64,000 nt of DNA, taken from Paralcaligenes sp. KSB-10. Its GTDB lineage: Bacteria > Pseudomonadota > Gammaproteobacteria > Burkholderiales > Burkholderiaceae_B. The notes under the pieces are model-generated. The model was given only the letters and a program-made list of their open reading frames with translations. It had not been told where the DNA came from and made no database searches. The translations under genes were made by a program, and so were the position numbers. Where the stretch lies: positions 1,488,001-1,552,000 of the forward strand of contig NZ_CP089848.1 in NCBI RefSeq assembly GCF_021266465.1. The letters are read 5' to 3'. Numbering within the stretch: the first letter of the stretch is position 1; the number at the start of each line of letters is the position of its first letter. Of this stretch, positions 37,581-47,287 are shown one piece after another.

Positions 37581-39025
37581 CGCTGTTCCCGCTTTTTGCC
37601 GATATCAATGGCCGCCGAGTCGTGGTGGTTGGCGGCGGCTCTGTAGCGGAGCGCAAAGTCGGCAGCCTGCTTGCCGCGGGCGCCAGCGTCGTTGTAGGCG
37701 CCACGGCCTTTACGGCGGAGCTTCTGCTCCTGAAAAACCAGGGCTCGATCGAAACGATCGAAGGCCTCTTTGAAGAAAATTGGCTGGACCAGGCCTGGCT
37801 GGTCGTCGCCGCCACCAACGACCAGGCCGCCAACCGCCATATTGCGCACTGCGCCGAAAAACGCCGTATTCTCATCAATGTCGTCGACGATGCGCAACTA
37901 TCATCGTTTCAAATGCCCGCAATCATCGATCGCTCTCCGCTTATCGTTGCCGTATCGTCATCGGGCACGGCTCCGGTGCTGGCGCGGCGCGTGCGCGAAC
38001 GTATCGAAACCGTGCTCGACCATTCTCTGGGCGCCTTGGCGACCTTGGCCGAAAAATATCGTCCAGCCATACGGCGGCTTCGGCCCAAACTGCGCCAGCG
38101 CCGTGAGTTCTACGATTGGCTGCTCGATGGCCCGGTAGCCGCCGCCTTGCGCAAGCAGCAAGGGCTTCAAGCGGAAAGCGAGCTCAAGAAGAAGCTGGAG
38201 CAAACCCAGTCGGCAACCCAAGGCAAAGTGGCACTGGTAGGAGCCGGCCCGGGCGATCCAGGCCTGCTGACCATCAAGGCCCTGCGCGCCTTGAACGAAG
38301 CCGATGTCATTCTGTACGACCGCCTCGTCAGCCCGGATATCCTGGCATTGGCGCGCCGCGATGCGCTGCGGATTGCCGTGGGCAAAACACCCGGCGAGGA
38401 TCACAATGCAACTCAGCAGCGTATTCACGACCTGCTGCTGGATCACGCTCGATCAGGCAGCTACGTGGTGCGGCTCAAAGGCGGAGATGCCTTTGTTTTC
38501 GGACGCGGCGGCGAAGAACTCGAGTTCCTGAGCGAACACCGCATTCCCTACGAAGTGGTACCCGGCATTACCGCGGCACTCGCTTGCGCCGCCTACGCCG
38601 GCATTCCCCTGACTCACCGCGACCATGCTCAATCCGTTCGCCTGATTACTGCCCACAGCTGCAAGGACGGCGACAGCAACGACTGGCATTCGCTGGCACA
38701 AGCCAGGCAAACGCTGGCGTTTTACATGGGGGTCAGCCAATTGCCGTGGCTGACCGCCCGGCTCATCGAACACGGGCGTGCCGGCGACACCCCTTTTGCC
38801 TTGATTGAAAATGGCACGCGCAGCAACCAGCGGGTATTGCATGGAGCGCTGAAAGATCTGCCGGCGCTCGCCGCCGAACACGCATTCCAGGCCCCTTCCC
38901 TGCTTGTAATCGGAGAAGTTGCCGCGCTGGCCGAACAGCTTCAGTGGTTCGGCGCCAGCATCAGTGCGCATACAGCGTCAGACGAATCGGCCGCCCAGGC
39001 CAAAGGCCTGGCAAAGGCCGCCTGA
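37577..39025 (+). CDS. cysG: Siroheme synthase (trifunctional)
   Basis: The protein makes siroheme for CysI. The N-terminal half (to about residue 205) is the precorrin-2 dehydrogenase/ferrochelatase: [18 protein letters not shown] is the NAD site and [18 protein letters not shown] the family block. The C-terminal half is uroporphyrinogen-III methyltransferase: [45 protein letters not shown] and [20 protein letters not shown]. Length, 482 residues, is slightly long owing to a short Ala-rich tail. The ATG at 37577 overlaps cysI by four bases. Confidence 0.96.
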   Translation: MTLFPLFADINGRRVVVVGGGSVAERKVGSLLAAGASVVVGATAFTAELLLLKNQGSIETIEGLFEENWLDQAWLVVAATNDQAANRHIAHCAEKRRILINVVDDAQLSSFQMPAIIDRSPLIVAVSSSGTAPVLARRVRERIETVLDHSLGALATLAEKYRPAIRRLRPKLRQRREFYDWLLDGPVAAALRKQQGLQAESELKKKLEQTQSATQGKVALVGAGPGDPGLLTIKALRALNEADVILYDRLVSPDILALARRDALRIAVGKTPGEDHNATQQRIHDLLLDHARSGSYVVRLKGGDAFVFGRGGEELEFLSEHRIPYEVVPGITAALACAAYAGIPLTHRDHAQSVRLITAHSCKDGDSNDWHSLAQARQTLAFYMGVSQLPWLTARLIEHGRAGDTPFALIENGTRSNQRVLHGALKDLPALAAEHAFQAPSLLVIGEVAALAEQLQWFGASISAHTASDESAAQAKGLAKAA

Positions 39026-39154
39026 ATCGAGAGTCCGCCACCAACCGCGGCCCCCACTGGCCGCCGCTACGGACTTGACATGCCCCGTACTCCATGCAAA
39101 GGCCGCAACACACCCAATCCGGCCATTCAACTCTATCATCACACATTGACGCCA

Positions 39155-39380
39155 GCATCGCCGGCGGCCCGGGTGGGGCGGGCGAGCTTCGAGTCCGCCG
39201 CGTCCAAAGCCCGGGGCGGGGAAAAAGGGAGCGGCTGTCTGAGCGCCACGGGTGCGCACAGCATGCTGTGCGCGGCGCGAGTTCCGCGACCGCCCCGACC
39301 CGGGCTTTGGACGCGGGCAGTCCTGGCAAAGCCAGGACCGGACGAGGCGAGCGCCGCCCCATCCGGGCCGCCGGCGATGC
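39155..39380 (+). repeat. Palindromic element, copy C1
   Basis: Outer arms of 27 bases (39155-39181 and 39354-39380) pair with one G-T position. An inner perfect 16-base stem (39199-39214 with 39300-39315) encloses a central 20-base palindrome (39254-39273). A right-hand hairpin GTCCTGGC-AAA-GCCAGGAC lies at 39320-39338. The family signature CTGTCTGAGC is at 39235-39244 and GCGAGTT at 39277-39283. It fills most of the 437-base gap between convergent cysG and bamC. Confidence 0.85.
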
Positions 39381-39403
39381 GTCCAAAATAGACAAGAGTG
39401 CAC

Positions 39404-39437
39404 AATAAAAGCAAGGGCGCCCACAAGGAGCGCCCCC
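39404..39437 (-). terminator. Rho-independent terminator of bamC
   Basis: GGGCGC (39415-39420) and GCGCCC (39430-39435) pair around a 9-base loop. On the minus strand the stem is followed by TTGCTTTTA. It lies about 30 bases past the bamC stop. Confidence 0.7.
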
Positions 39438-39462
39438 ACTAATCCACACACCCACTTGCCTT

Positions 39463-40575
39463 TTATTTCATATTGCTGGTCAGCACAGTGATTATGCGCT
39501 TGGCCGTCGCGCTGTTATCACGCTGGCCGTTCTGATCAAGCACCGTCACCGTCGAACCGGAGCCCTGCTCGGCCACGTGCACACGGTAAGCCGTTGCCTG
39601 AGCCGTATTCTTTGCGCCGAACATACGGGTCAGGAAATTGCCCTGATCGATTTTCACGCCGGTATCGGAATCCAGATAGCGTATGAAATAATCGCCCTTG
39701 GAACGATCACGGTCATCAACCGAGAACCCGGCCGAATCGAGGGCCGCACCCACGCGGCGCCAGGCGCGATCGAAAGGCTCGGTCATGTTGATTTCGGCCT
39801 GATTGCTGCCCGCGGCAACGATTTGCGGCTGGCTCGGATCTTTTTCGGCCTTGGCAACCATATCGTGCGCCTTGGTAACATCGGTACCCAGAAACACCAT
39901 CAAACGAGCCAGCATGGCGGCGTCCAGGCCTGGATCTTCCTTACCGTATACCCATTTGAAGGCGGCGCCATCGGCCGTGGGCGTTTCGACCATTTGCTCG
40001 TGGCTGATATAAATTTCCGTTTTGCCGTTGACGCGTTCCACACGGGTACGAAAACGCTCGCGCTCGCCGCTGTCAAAGACCTGATCCAGAATACCGCCCA
40101 GCGCGCTTCGAATCCAGCCTTCGGGGATCTTGGCCCGGTTTTCAGCCCAGTCGGTTTGCATCAGGCCGGCCTTGGGATCCTGGGAATGCAGGGTGAACCC
40201 CTGCTCGCCCCAGAAATCGACAACCTTGGGATAGATGGCCTGGGCCGGCTGATCCACCACCAGCCAGCGCAGATTGCCATCGCGCATCACACTGACTCCG
40301 CTGGTGGCGGGCAGAATGCTGTCGCTGGGATTGGCTGCTTTATGCGCTTCCTGGTTTTGTTTGAATTGGCTTAATGTGGTTGTGCCCTCAGGCGCCTTGT
40401 AATGGGCATCCTGGTTGGCCTGGGTCAGGTCCGGCGGAATGCTCAACGGATCGCCGGCTACCGTACTTTTGTAGTTGACCGACTCTTCACGCCCCGTCAA
40501 CTCTTTCAGTTGCGAGCACCCAGACAGCAACAGCAAGCCGACACCAATGGTTAAGCCGGCGTAGCGTTTGTTCAT
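39463..40575 (-). CDS. bamC: Outer membrane protein assembly lipoprotein BamC
   Basis: This is a lipoprotein of the BAM complex, which inserts beta-barrel proteins into the outer membrane. The signal LTIGVGLLLLSGC ends in a lipobox with the acylated Cys at about residue 19. The segment YKSTVAGDPLSIPPDLTQ then TLSQF resembles the extended N-terminal lasso that contacts BamD. Two helix-grip domains follow (LRWLVVDQPAQAIYPKVVDF; FDRAWRRVGAALDSAGFSVD). The start is taken at the ATG at 40575, which has an AGGA five bases upstream; nearby ATGs at 40581 and above would place the Shine-Dalgarno inside the gene. It follows dapA by 17 bases on the same strand, the usual arrangement. Confidence 0.9.
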   Translation of the reverse strand: MNKRYAGLTIGVGLLLLSGCSQLKELTGREESVNYKSTVAGDPLSIPPDLTQANQDAHYKAPEGTTTLSQFKQNQEAHKAANPSDSILPATSGVSVMRDGNLRWLVVDQPAQAIYPKVVDFWGEQGFTLHSQDPKAGLMQTDWAENRAKIPEGWIRSALGGILDQVFDSGERERFRTRVERVNGKTEIYISHEQMVETPTADGAAFKWVYGKEDPGLDAAMLARLMVFLGTDVTKAHDMVAKAEKDPSQPQIVAAGSNQAEINMTEPFDRAWRRVGAALDSAGFSVDDRDRSKGDYFIRYLDSDTGVKIDQGNFLTRMFGAKNTAQATAYRVHVAEQGSGSTVTVLDQNGQRDNSATAKRIITVLTSNMK

Positions 40576-40592
40576 GCGCATCCTCATCATTT

Positions 40593-41498
40593 TTAAATCA
40601 AACCTGCGTCTTTGAGCGCACCGCGTACCACGGCGTGATACTGCTCGTGCAAGGGCGTCAGGGGCAAACGATAGCCCAATTGGGACCGGCCCAGTTCGGC
40701 CACCGCCCACTTGACTGGAATCGGGTTGGACTCGACAAACAGCACATTATTCAGATGTGCCAATTGTCCGTTGAGCTGCCGAGTGCGAAGTGCATCGCCC
40801 GCAATCGCAGCCATGCACAATTCGTGCATCAGCCGCGGCGCCACATTGGCGGTAACGGAAATGTTGCCGCGGCCGCCGAGCAGCATAAGCGCTGCCGCCG
40901 TTGCGTCGTCGCCGCTGAATACCTGGAAGCCGGTTGGAGCATCGCGCAGCAGCAAAGCGCCGCGGGCAATATTGGCGGTGGCGTCCTTGATGCCGATAAT
41001 GCCGGGCACCTGCGCCAGACGCAAAATGGTTTCGTTGGACAGGTCGGCCGATGTACGGCCGGGTACGTTGTAAAGAACCGACGGCAGTTCAACGGCCTCG
41101 GCTATGGCGCGAAAGTGCTGATACATGCCCTCTTGGGTAGGCTTATTGTAATAAGGCACTACCGACAAGCCAGCCTGGGCCCCCACCGCCAGCGAGTGGC
41201 GGGCAAGATGAATGGCCTCGACCGTGGAATTCGCCCCCATTCCGGCTATGACGGGCACACGGCTTGCGGCATGCTCGACGGCTATGCGGATCAGTTCGGC
41301 GTGTTCGTCGATGCTGACGGTCGGCGATTCGCCCGAAGTGCCGACCACGACCAGGGCATCGGTTCCCTCGGCCACGTGCCAGTCGATCAGTTTGCGATAG
41401 GAATCAAGATCCAGACTACCGTCGGGGTACATGGGGGTAATCAGGGCAACCATGCTGCCCTGAAAGGTAGGAATCGCAGAATCCGTACTTGCTGCCAT
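40593..41498 (-). CDS. dapA: 4-hydroxy-tetrahydrodipicolinate synthase
   Basis: The enzyme condenses pyruvate with aspartate semialdehyde in lysine and diaminopimelate synthesis. [40 protein letters not shown] (catalytic Tyr) and [14 protein letters not shown] (Schiff-base Lys at about residue 166) are all present. The start is set at the ATG at 41498 ([16 protein letters not shown]) with GAGGAG 12 bases upstream. An ATG at 41510 directly touches that site and is less likely. Length is 301 residues. It is upstream of bamC in one unit. Confidence 0.95.
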   Translation of the reverse strand: MAASTDSAIPTFQGSMVALITPMYPDGSLDLDSYRKLIDWHVAEGTDALVVVGTSGESPTVSIDEHAELIRIAVEHAASRVPVIAGMGANSTVEAIHLARHSLAVGAQAGLSVVPYYNKPTQEGMYQHFRAIAEAVELPSVLYNVPGRTSADLSNETILRLAQVPGIIGIKDATANIARGALLLRDAPTGFQVFSGDDATAAALMLLGGRGNISVTANVAPRLMHELCMAAIAGDALRTRQLNGQLAHLNNVLFVESNPIPVKWAVAELGRSQLGYRLPLTPLHEQYHAVVRGALKDAGLI

Positions 41499-41583
41499 GA
41501 TGGGAACCATCTCCTCGAACTCACCCAAACGGTGAACTTGCCAAATCAATTAACACGCAAGTTTACCGGATAAGCGCCCGGAT

Positions 41584-42234
41584 TTATAAGAACCAATTGA
41601 TAATTAATTGCCCAAACCCTAATAAAGGTTGCAGTAGTGCCCACAAAATGCCCGTTATCATGAGCACGATAAGAATCAGCATGCCATAGGGCTCAATTCT
41701 GGAGTATTGCCAGGCCATACGGCTTGGTAACAAACTGAACACAATCCGGCCGCCATCCAGCGGCGGAATTGGAAACAAATTAAGCGCCATCAGCACCAGG
41801 TTGATTTGTATGCCGGCAATCGCCATTTGCACCCAGAAATCGCCCTGGGACGCACCCGATTCGGCCAGTAAACGCAAACCCAGGGCCCAGATAATAGCCA
41901 TCAATAGATTGGACCCGGGGCCGGCAAGGGCTACCCACAGCATATCGCGCTTCGGATTGCGCAAACGCCCCCAGTCGACAGGCACCGGCTTGGCCCATCC
42001 GAACAGCAGGCCGCCGCCGCCCAAAAGCGTGGTGCTGAACAGCAATACCAGAGGAACCACGACTGTACCCATGGGATCGATGTGGCGAATCGGATTCAGG
42101 CTGATGCGTCCGGCCAGATAAGCCGTCGGATCGCCGAACATCCGCGCTACATAACCGTGAGCGGCTTCATGCAGGGTAATTCCGAAAAGCACAGGTAAAG
42201 CATAGACCGTAATGGTCTGAATCAAAGAATTCAT
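41584..42234 (-). CDS. Site-2 protease family (M50) membrane metalloprotease
   Basis: This 216-residue intramembrane zinc protease has the HEAAH motif in its first helix (ITLHEAAHGYVARMFGD) and NLFPIPPLDGGRIVF as the second zinc-binding block with its Asp. Several hydrophobic segments fill the rest. It belongs to the short group without PDZ domain (YwhC-like). Substrate is unknown. The ATG at 42234 (MNSLIQTITVYALPVLFG) places the helix correctly; the frame is open eight codons further. It lies 107 bases downstream of the YciO-like gene. Confidence 0.9.
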   Translation of the reverse strand: MNSLIQTITVYALPVLFGITLHEAAHGYVARMFGDPTAYLAGRISLNPIRHIDPMGTVVVPLVLLFSTTLLGGGGLLFGWAKPVPVDWGRLRNPKRDMLWVALAGPGSNLLMAIIWALGLRLLAESGASQGDFWVQMAIAGIQINLVLMALNLFPIPPLDGGRIVFSLLPSRMAWQYSRIEPYGMLILIVLMITGILWALLQPLLGFGQLIINWFL

Positions 42235-42341
42235 AAAATCCCGAGGGCGCTGGCGCAAGCAAGAGCTTGGGCCATTTAAATGAAAGAAAGTTCAGTGTGC
42301 TGTTTGCTCGGCCCATGTATTCAAATTAGCAAAACAGCACA

Positions 42342-42968
42342 CTAATCCAGCCCCAAAGCTGCCAGATCCCCCTGCCCCTTCCGAATAATTTCGGGGCTGG
42401 GCCCCGTGAGATCGATTACCGTCGTGGGCATGAACGGACATGAGCCGCTATCGATAATGGCCGCCAGTTGATTGCCATAACGCTCGCGTATCTGCTGGGC
42501 GTCGTTCAACGGCTCGTGTTCGTCTTGCGGGATCAGCGTTGTGGACATCAGCGGCGAGCCGGCATATTCGATCAGGTCGCGTGCCACTTTATGATCGGGA
42601 ACACGTATTCCTATGGTTTTGCGCGACGGGTGCGACACTCGGCGGGGAACCTCGCGCGTTGCCTCGAGGATGAATGTCCAGGGCCCTGGGGTAGCCATTT
42701 TCAGCAAACGATACTGGCGGTTGTCGACACGCGCAAAATGGCCGATTTCGGCCAGGTCGCGGCACAACAGGGTAAGGTGATGGCGCTCGTCGAGGCCTCG
42801 CAGGCGCCGCAGAGCATCGGCCGCCGATTTATCGTCGAGGCGAGCCACGACAGCATAGCTGGAATCGGTGGGCACCGCGACCAGGCCTCCGTCGGCCAGC
42901 AATTGCCCAGCCTGCTTCAACAAGCGCGACTGGGGGTTTTCGGGGTGGACAACAAAAAATTGAGTCAT
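42342..42968 (-). CDS. Sua5/YciO/YrdC family protein (YciO-like)
   Basis: This is a YrdC-domain protein of 208 residues. Relatives make L-threonylcarbamoyl-AMP for tRNA t6A, but the YciO branch has an unclear role. GLVAVPTDSSYAVVARLDDK and RLRGLDERHHLTLLCRDLAE match YciO, and TPGPWTFILEATREVPRR, RKTIGIRVPDH and MSTTLIPQ are shared by the superfamily. The start is the ATG at 42968 (MTQFFVVHPENPQSRLLKQA). Confidence 0.88.
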   Translation of the reverse strand: MTQFFVVHPENPQSRLLKQAGQLLADGGLVAVPTDSSYAVVARLDDKSAADALRRLRGLDERHHLTLLCRDLAEIGHFARVDNRQYRLLKMATPGPWTFILEATREVPRRVSHPSRKTIGIRVPDHKVARDLIEYAGSPLMSTTLIPQDEHEPLNDAQQIRERYGNQLAAIIDSGSCPFMPTTVIDLTGPSPEIIRKGQGDLAALGLD

Positions 42969-43090
42969 GAAACGTATCCTAACATTCTTGATGCCCGAGT
43001 TCAGGCTTTCCAACGCCCTATGGCCATAAAATCAGCAGCAAATCCACAGCGCACTAAAATACACAGCCGCCACAACCCAAGGAATCCGTC

Positions 43091-43942
43091 ATGCGTCTAG
43101 ATAACTCCAGAGAAAGCGAAAACGTTGAAGACCGGCGCGGCATGCTGCCGGCAGGTCGCGGCAAAATCGGCATAGGCGCCATCGTCCTGGCCCTCGTCGC
43201 CATCTACTTCGGCGTCGATCCCAGCGTCGTACTGCAAAATCTGGAAGGCTCATCCGTCAGCCAACCCAGCCAGAACGCGGGGCCTGCGGCCAGCGATACC
43301 GAAACACGCTTCGTCGCGAAGGTGCTGGCCGATACCGAAGACACCTGGGGCAAAATGTTCCAGCAAAAAGGCTGGGGTACCTATAAGCAGCCCAAACTGG
43401 TTCTTTACACGGGAGCCACGCAGACGGCCTGCGGCGTGGGCCAGGCGGCCATGGGCCCTTTCTACTGCCCGGGCGACAGCCAGGTTTATCTGGACATGAG
43501 CTTCTTCCGGCAAATGGCGCAACAGCTTCATTCACCCGGCGACTTTGCCCAAGCCTACGTGATTGCCCATGAAATAGGCCATCATGTACAGCATTTGCTG
43601 GGCATTACCGACAAAATCGATCAGTTGCGTAGCCGTGCCAACTCCACCCAGGCCAATCAATTATCGGTACGAGTCGAACTGCAGGCCGACTGCTTTGCCG
43701 GTGTATGGGCGTTTCACTCGAATGCGGACCGCCAGACACTCGAAGCCGGAGACATAGAAGAAGCCCTGAACGCCGCCACCGCCATTGGCGACGACCGCCT
43801 GCAAAAACAGGCGCAGGGCTATGTGGTGCCCGACTCCTTTACCCACGGCACCTCGGCACAGCGAGTGCAGTGGTTCACACGCGGCTTCAAAAGCGGCGAT
43901 ACGGGCCAGTGCAACACCTTCACCGGAAATTCGCTGTCTTAG
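43091..43942 (+). CDS. Neutral zinc metallopeptidase family protein (YpfJ-like)
   Basis: This protein of the YpfJ/KPN_02809 family has one N-terminal transmembrane anchor (IGIGAIVLALVAIYFGV, about residues 27-43) and an outside domain. The zincin motif is AYVIAHEIGHHVQHLLG at about residue 160, with a downstream ELQADCFAGVWA where the third ligand is expected. ACGVGQAAMGPFYCPGD is the family's conserved front block. Length is 283 residues. Its proteolytic target is unknown. Confidence 0.9.
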   Translation: MRLDNSRESENVEDRRGMLPAGRGKIGIGAIVLALVAIYFGVDPSVVLQNLEGSSVSQPSQNAGPAASDTETRFVAKVLADTEDTWGKMFQQKGWGTYKQPKLVLYTGATQTACGVGQAAMGPFYCPGDSQVYLDMSFFRQMAQQLHSPGDFAQAYVIAHEIGHHVQHLLGITDKIDQLRSRANSTQANQLSVRVELQADCFAGVWAFHSNADRQTLEAGDIEEALNAATAIGDDRLQKQAQGYVVPDSFTHGTSAQRVQWFTRGFKSGDTGQCNTFTGNSLS

Positions 43943-43978
43943 TCGACCGGCCTGACCGCCACACGCCGCCTGATGCGT

Positions 43979-44266
43979 TTACTTGTGCGGCATAGTCATG
44001 GGCTGCCCACTAGTGGGCATCTGGTTGGCCGGCATGGATTCCGTCGGCATTTGGGTCGATGACGGCATCTGATGCTGCATGGACGAACCCGACGCCTCGG
44101 AGCCGGCCGGGATCTTGGTTTCCGTCATTTTGATGGTAGGAGGAATATCTATCTTTTGCGCAGCTATCCAGGCTTCGTGCGACATTTTATGCTGGGCCGG
44201 GGCCGCAACAGCGTAAGGACTTGCCAACATGGCTGCAACAAAAAGAGTTGTGTAAAGTTTTTTCAT
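43979..44266 (-). CDS. Small secreted Met/Pro/Ser-rich protein
   Basis: A 95-residue product starts MKKLYTTLFVAAMLASPYAVA, a clear Sec signal peptide. The mature part is short and hydrophilic with many Met (SSMQHQMPSSTQMPTESMP, then NQMP and MTMPHK). Repeated Met-x-x-Pro and His spacing is reminiscent of periplasmic copper-binding proteins, but no known domain is recognised, so this is only a suggestion. The start ATG at 44266 is preferred over one four codons upstream. It is convergent with the zinc peptidase. Confidence 0.65.
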   Translation of the reverse strand: MKKLYTTLFVAAMLASPYAVAAPAQHKMSHEAWIAAQKIDIPPTIKMTETKIPAGSEASGSSMQHQMPSSTQMPTESMPANQMPTSGQPMTMPHK

Positions 44267-44278
44267 GATAACTAACAC

Positions 44279-44760
44279 CTTTTTTGAAGGATTGCCGAAT
44301 ATCTATCGTAGAGGATAGACAGTCATTTGTAACCACTCGATCGTATCGATCAGTTACAAAATCGAATATCGGGCTTGAACAATTTAAGGGTTTTCCCTTG
44401 TTTCCATAGAGTTAGCCAGAAATTAATGTTACCGGCAGTTTCCAATTATCAAACCAAAACCGGGCCAACTGTATCTACACAAAGTACCGACCGGCCCTGG
44501 CAAGAAACGAATTGCGCGCCCGGCCAGTCCTCGATATTCAAGCATTGCGCACCGAACCTGTATGGCAGGCGCAATGTCCGATACATTATTCGAACAATCG
44601 AATTGAAAATTAGTTCCGGAAAAGCGAAGAAAGGCATGCGCATCGACCCAACGGAACGGCCGCTTCGATCCGCATGCGCACCGGGCACGGCCTGGAACAA
44701 CTTTCCAAGTTCATGCTAGAATCACGTTCTCTTTCAGAGCCATGCGTTCGATTGAGCAGT
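44279..44760. other. Intergenic region upstream of tRNA-His
   Basis: These 482 bases carry no gene I can support. Open frames here lack ribosome sites and family resemblance. The last 50 bases contain TAGAAT at about 44718-44723, a plausible -10 element of the tRNA promoter, followed by a G/C-containing discriminator; no clear -35 is seen. Confidence 0.5.
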
Positions 44761-44837
44761 GGTGACCGTAGCTCAGTTGGTAGAGTCCTGGATTGTGATT
44801 CCAGTTGTCGTGGGTTCGAGCCCCATCGGTCACCCCA
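44761..44837 (+). tRNA. tRNA-His (anticodon GTG)
   Basis: The sequence folds as a canonical tRNA with the extra 5' G (G-1, at 44761) opposite C73 that is unique to tRNA-His. The acceptor stem pairs GTGACCG with CGGTCAC, the anticodon stem is CTGGA/TCCAG with loop TTGTGAT, and the T arm contains GTGGGTTCGAGCCCCAT. The 3' CCA is encoded. Confidence 0.97.
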
Positions 44838-44929
44838 AAAAACACTTGCAAGTCCGCGCGCGTTGCGTTTTCGGCTTTCGCGATATACCACGGCCCGGCA
44901 ACCTAAACAAAATCGACGCCTCAGTATCG

Positions 44930-44953
44930 GCCCGCCTTTCAGCGGGCTTTTTT
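44930..44953 (+). terminator. Rho-independent terminator after tRNA-His
   Basis: GCCCGC (44930-44935) and GCGGGC (44942-44947) form a hairpin with loop CTTTCA, followed by six T. It ends the tRNA transcript about 93 bases after the tRNA. Confidence 0.85.
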
Positions 44954-45109
44954 GCATTCCTGGAACGCCACGGCATCAATCTATATTCCGGAACACATCT
45001 GTTCTATATACTACTAAGGCCCGGAATCTTGCCGCCTGGGTGCGAGTACCCGGCGATAACTCGCCACACCATTGCGGTCATTCACGACATTGCCCTGGCC
45101 TCGACAGAT

Positions 45110-46564
45110 ATGTACTCATTGCATGATTTAATCCTCGCATATTGGCCTCATCTTGTTTTTTTAATCAGCTTTGTTTCAGGCGCAGCGGCGGCCACCCATG
45201 CCGCCATGACCAAGAACGACGTACGTGCGGCCATAGGATGGGTAGGCGTCATCCTGATGTCGCCCATATTCGGACCGCTGTTTTACCTGGTGGCGGGAAT
45301 CAACCGGGTGCGCCGCGACCGGATTTCGCAGCAACGCGACGAGGCGTTGAAAGATTACTCGAATAAGCAGGCAGTGCCGGTCGCCGATGTCGGCGCCGAC
45401 TCGGCTCCCCAGTTCATTTCCCTTCGCACCTTGGGCGACCGCATCAGCGGCTTTCCCCTGCGCGGCAACAACCACATCAAGATTCTGGTGGGCGGCGACC
45501 AGGCCTACCCGGCCATGATCGCCGCCATTCACGGCGCGAAGAAAACCATCGCCCTGCAAACCTATATTTTCGACAACGACGAGGTCGGCCGCGAGTTTGT
45601 CCAGGCCTTGGCCCAGGCCAAGGAGCGCGGTGTTGAAATACGGATCCTGATCGATTCGATCGGTTCGAAATACTCCCGCCCTCCCATTATCGGCCTGCTG
45701 CACAAACACGGCATTACGACGGCCCTGTTCATGACCAACCCCCTGGGCATGAAAATGCCCTACGCCAATCTGCGCAGCCACCGCAAGATCCTGATCGTCG
45801 ACGGCCAGCATGGATTCACCGGCGGCATGAACATACGGGAAGGCTTTGTATCGGCGATTGCCAAACAGCACGTGGCCGGCGATACACACTTTCAGGTCGA
45901 AGGTCCTATCGTGCTGCAGCTCACATCCGTGTTTGCCCACGACTGGGAATTCACCACCAAGGAAACACTACCCTACGCGACGTGGTGCAGCGACGACTGG
46001 AACGTGCCATTGCCCGAGATGCCGGCGCGCTGCATACGTTCAGGACCGGACCGGTTCATCAGCAGCACGCACAACATGCTGCTTGGCGCCTTTGCCGTAG
46101 CCCAACAACACATACGCATCCAGTCGCCCTATTTCCTGCCCGATCAAATATTGATCGGCGCCATCAATACCGCGGCGCGGCGCGGCATCCAGGTCGATAT
46201 TGTCATTCCAGGGCGCAACAACCTGCGCCTGGTCAACTATGCCATGACGGCGCAACTCGACCAAGTGATACGCAACGGCTGCCGGGTCTGGCGCGCCAGC
46301 GGCAACTTCAACCATTCGAAGCTGATCACCATTGACGGCGCCTGGTCTTACGTAGGCTCGTCGAACCTCGATCCCCGCAGCCTGCGCCTGAACTTCGAGC
46401 TGGATATCGAAATATACAATCGCGGCATCGCCCAGGACATCGAACGCATGATCGACAGCGAAATCGAACACGCCGACCCTGTATCGCTGGCTGGACTGGC
46501 TGAGATCCCCTTCAGAAAACGGCTGCGCAACAAAATCATCTGGCTTGCCAGCCCTTATCTGTAG
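45110..46564 (+). CDS. cls: Cardiolipin synthase (phospholipase D family)
   Basis: This is a membrane enzyme that joins phosphatidyl groups to make cardiolipin. Two N-terminal hydrophobic segments (LVFLISFVSGAAAATHAAMT; GWVGVILMSPIFGPLFYLVAG) are followed by two PLD domains with HKD motifs: SHRKILIVDGQHGFTGGMNI in the first half and NHSKLITIDGAWSYVGSSN in the second. The ATG at 45110 (MYSLHDLILAYWP) is the first that fits. The frame is open back into the tRNA but that part is not coding. Length is 484 residues. It is convergent with the GntR gene, four bases apart. Confidence 0.92.
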   Translation: MYSLHDLILAYWPHLVFLISFVSGAAAATHAAMTKNDVRAAIGWVGVILMSPIFGPLFYLVAGINRVRRDRISQQRDEALKDYSNKQAVPVADVGADSAPQFISLRTLGDRISGFPLRGNNHIKILVGGDQAYPAMIAAIHGAKKTIALQTYIFDNDEVGREFVQALAQAKERGVEIRILIDSIGSKYSRPPIIGLLHKHGITTALFMTNPLGMKMPYANLRSHRKILIVDGQHGFTGGMNIREGFVSAIAKQHVAGDTHFQVEGPIVLQLTSVFAHDWEFTTKETLPYATWCSDDWNVPLPEMPARCIRSGPDRFISSTHNMLLGAFAVAQQHIRIQSPYFLPDQILIGAINTAARRGIQVDIVIPGRNNLRLVNYAMTAQLDQVIRNGCRVWRASGNFNHSKLITIDGAWSYVGSSNLDPRSLRLNFELDIEIYNRGIAQDIERMIDSEIEHADPVSLAGLAEIPFRKRLRNKIIWLASPYL

Positions 46565-46568
46565 GGGC

Positions 46569-47249
46569 TTATAGAGTTTCTACGTTCAATGACGGCAAGG
46601 ATGCAACCAGGTCGGCAAAGCGCTGCCCCTGGATAGTGACATGCTGACGCAAAAGCTCGACCGTTAAATCGCTGTCGCCCGCAATAATTGCCTCGACGAT
46701 CTTTTCGTGTTCGCAATAAGACGCCTTCGTCCGATCGCGTACCCGCAACTGCAGCCGCCGATAGGGCCGCAATCGCCGATGCAGAGATCGCGCCTGTTCC
46801 GCAAGAAATGTATTGCGGCTGCCTGAGTAGATTTGTTCGTGAAATGCTTCGTTCCTATAGAAGTACTCATCCGGATCGGACGCATCGCACGCATCCTTGC
46901 ATGCCTGATGCGCAGCCAATAGCGCGCGATGCTCGACCGCGGACATGCGGCGCGCGGCCAGCCGGCCGCACATGGCCTCGATCTCGGCCATCACTTCGAA
47001 CATTTCGATAAGCTGCTGAGGCCCCACTTCGGCCACAATCGCGCCGCGACGCGGACGCATGACGATGATGCCCGTGGAGGAAAGCTGAATCAGCGCCTCT
47101 CGAATCGGAGTGCGCGACACCCCAAACTCTTCCGCCAGCGTGGCTTCATCCAAATGCTGGCCTGGCTTCAAAGTGCCGACCGCAATCATCTCTTCAATCG
47201 ATTCGCGCAGGGCTTCGGACCTGTTTTTGACATTTGACGTAGTAGCCAT
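46569..47249 (-). CDS. GntR-family regulator, FCD type (MatR-like)
   Basis: This is a 226-residue regulator with an N-terminal winged helix (LDEATLAEEFGVSRTPIREA, wing RRGAIVAEV) and a C-terminal all-helical FCD ligand domain (EAMCGRLAARRMSAVE; FHEQIYSGSRNTFLAEQARS; HEKIVEAIIAGD). It is divergent from the malonate transporter and decarboxylase operon and is its natural regulator. The known malonate regulator MatR of Rhizobium is a GntR protein of this class, while classical mdc operons use the LysR protein MdcR. The effector is probably malonate or malonyl-CoA (inference). Confidence 0.86.
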   Translation of the reverse strand: MATTSNVKNRSEALRESIEEMIAVGTLKPGQHLDEATLAEEFGVSRTPIREALIQLSSTGIIVMRPRRGAIVAEVGPQQLIEMFEVMAEIEAMCGRLAARRMSAVEHRALLAAHQACKDACDASDPDEYFYRNEAFHEQIYSGSRNTFLAEQARSLHRRLRPYRRLQLRVRDRTKASYCEHEKIVEAIIAGDSDLTVELLRQHVTIQGQRFADLVASLPSLNVETL

Positions 47250-47287
47250 ATTGTATTCGGCGCCCTGTTATTGACCGCAATTATTTC

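Noticed and set aside
44761-44837. Integration (att) site at the 3' end of tRNA-His
   Set aside because: No integrase gene or duplicated tRNA 3' end is seen downstream.
44759-45109. In-frame extension of the cardiolipin synthase gene back through tRNA-His
   Set aside because: The region is the tRNA and its terminator. The family N-terminus begins at the ATG at 45110.
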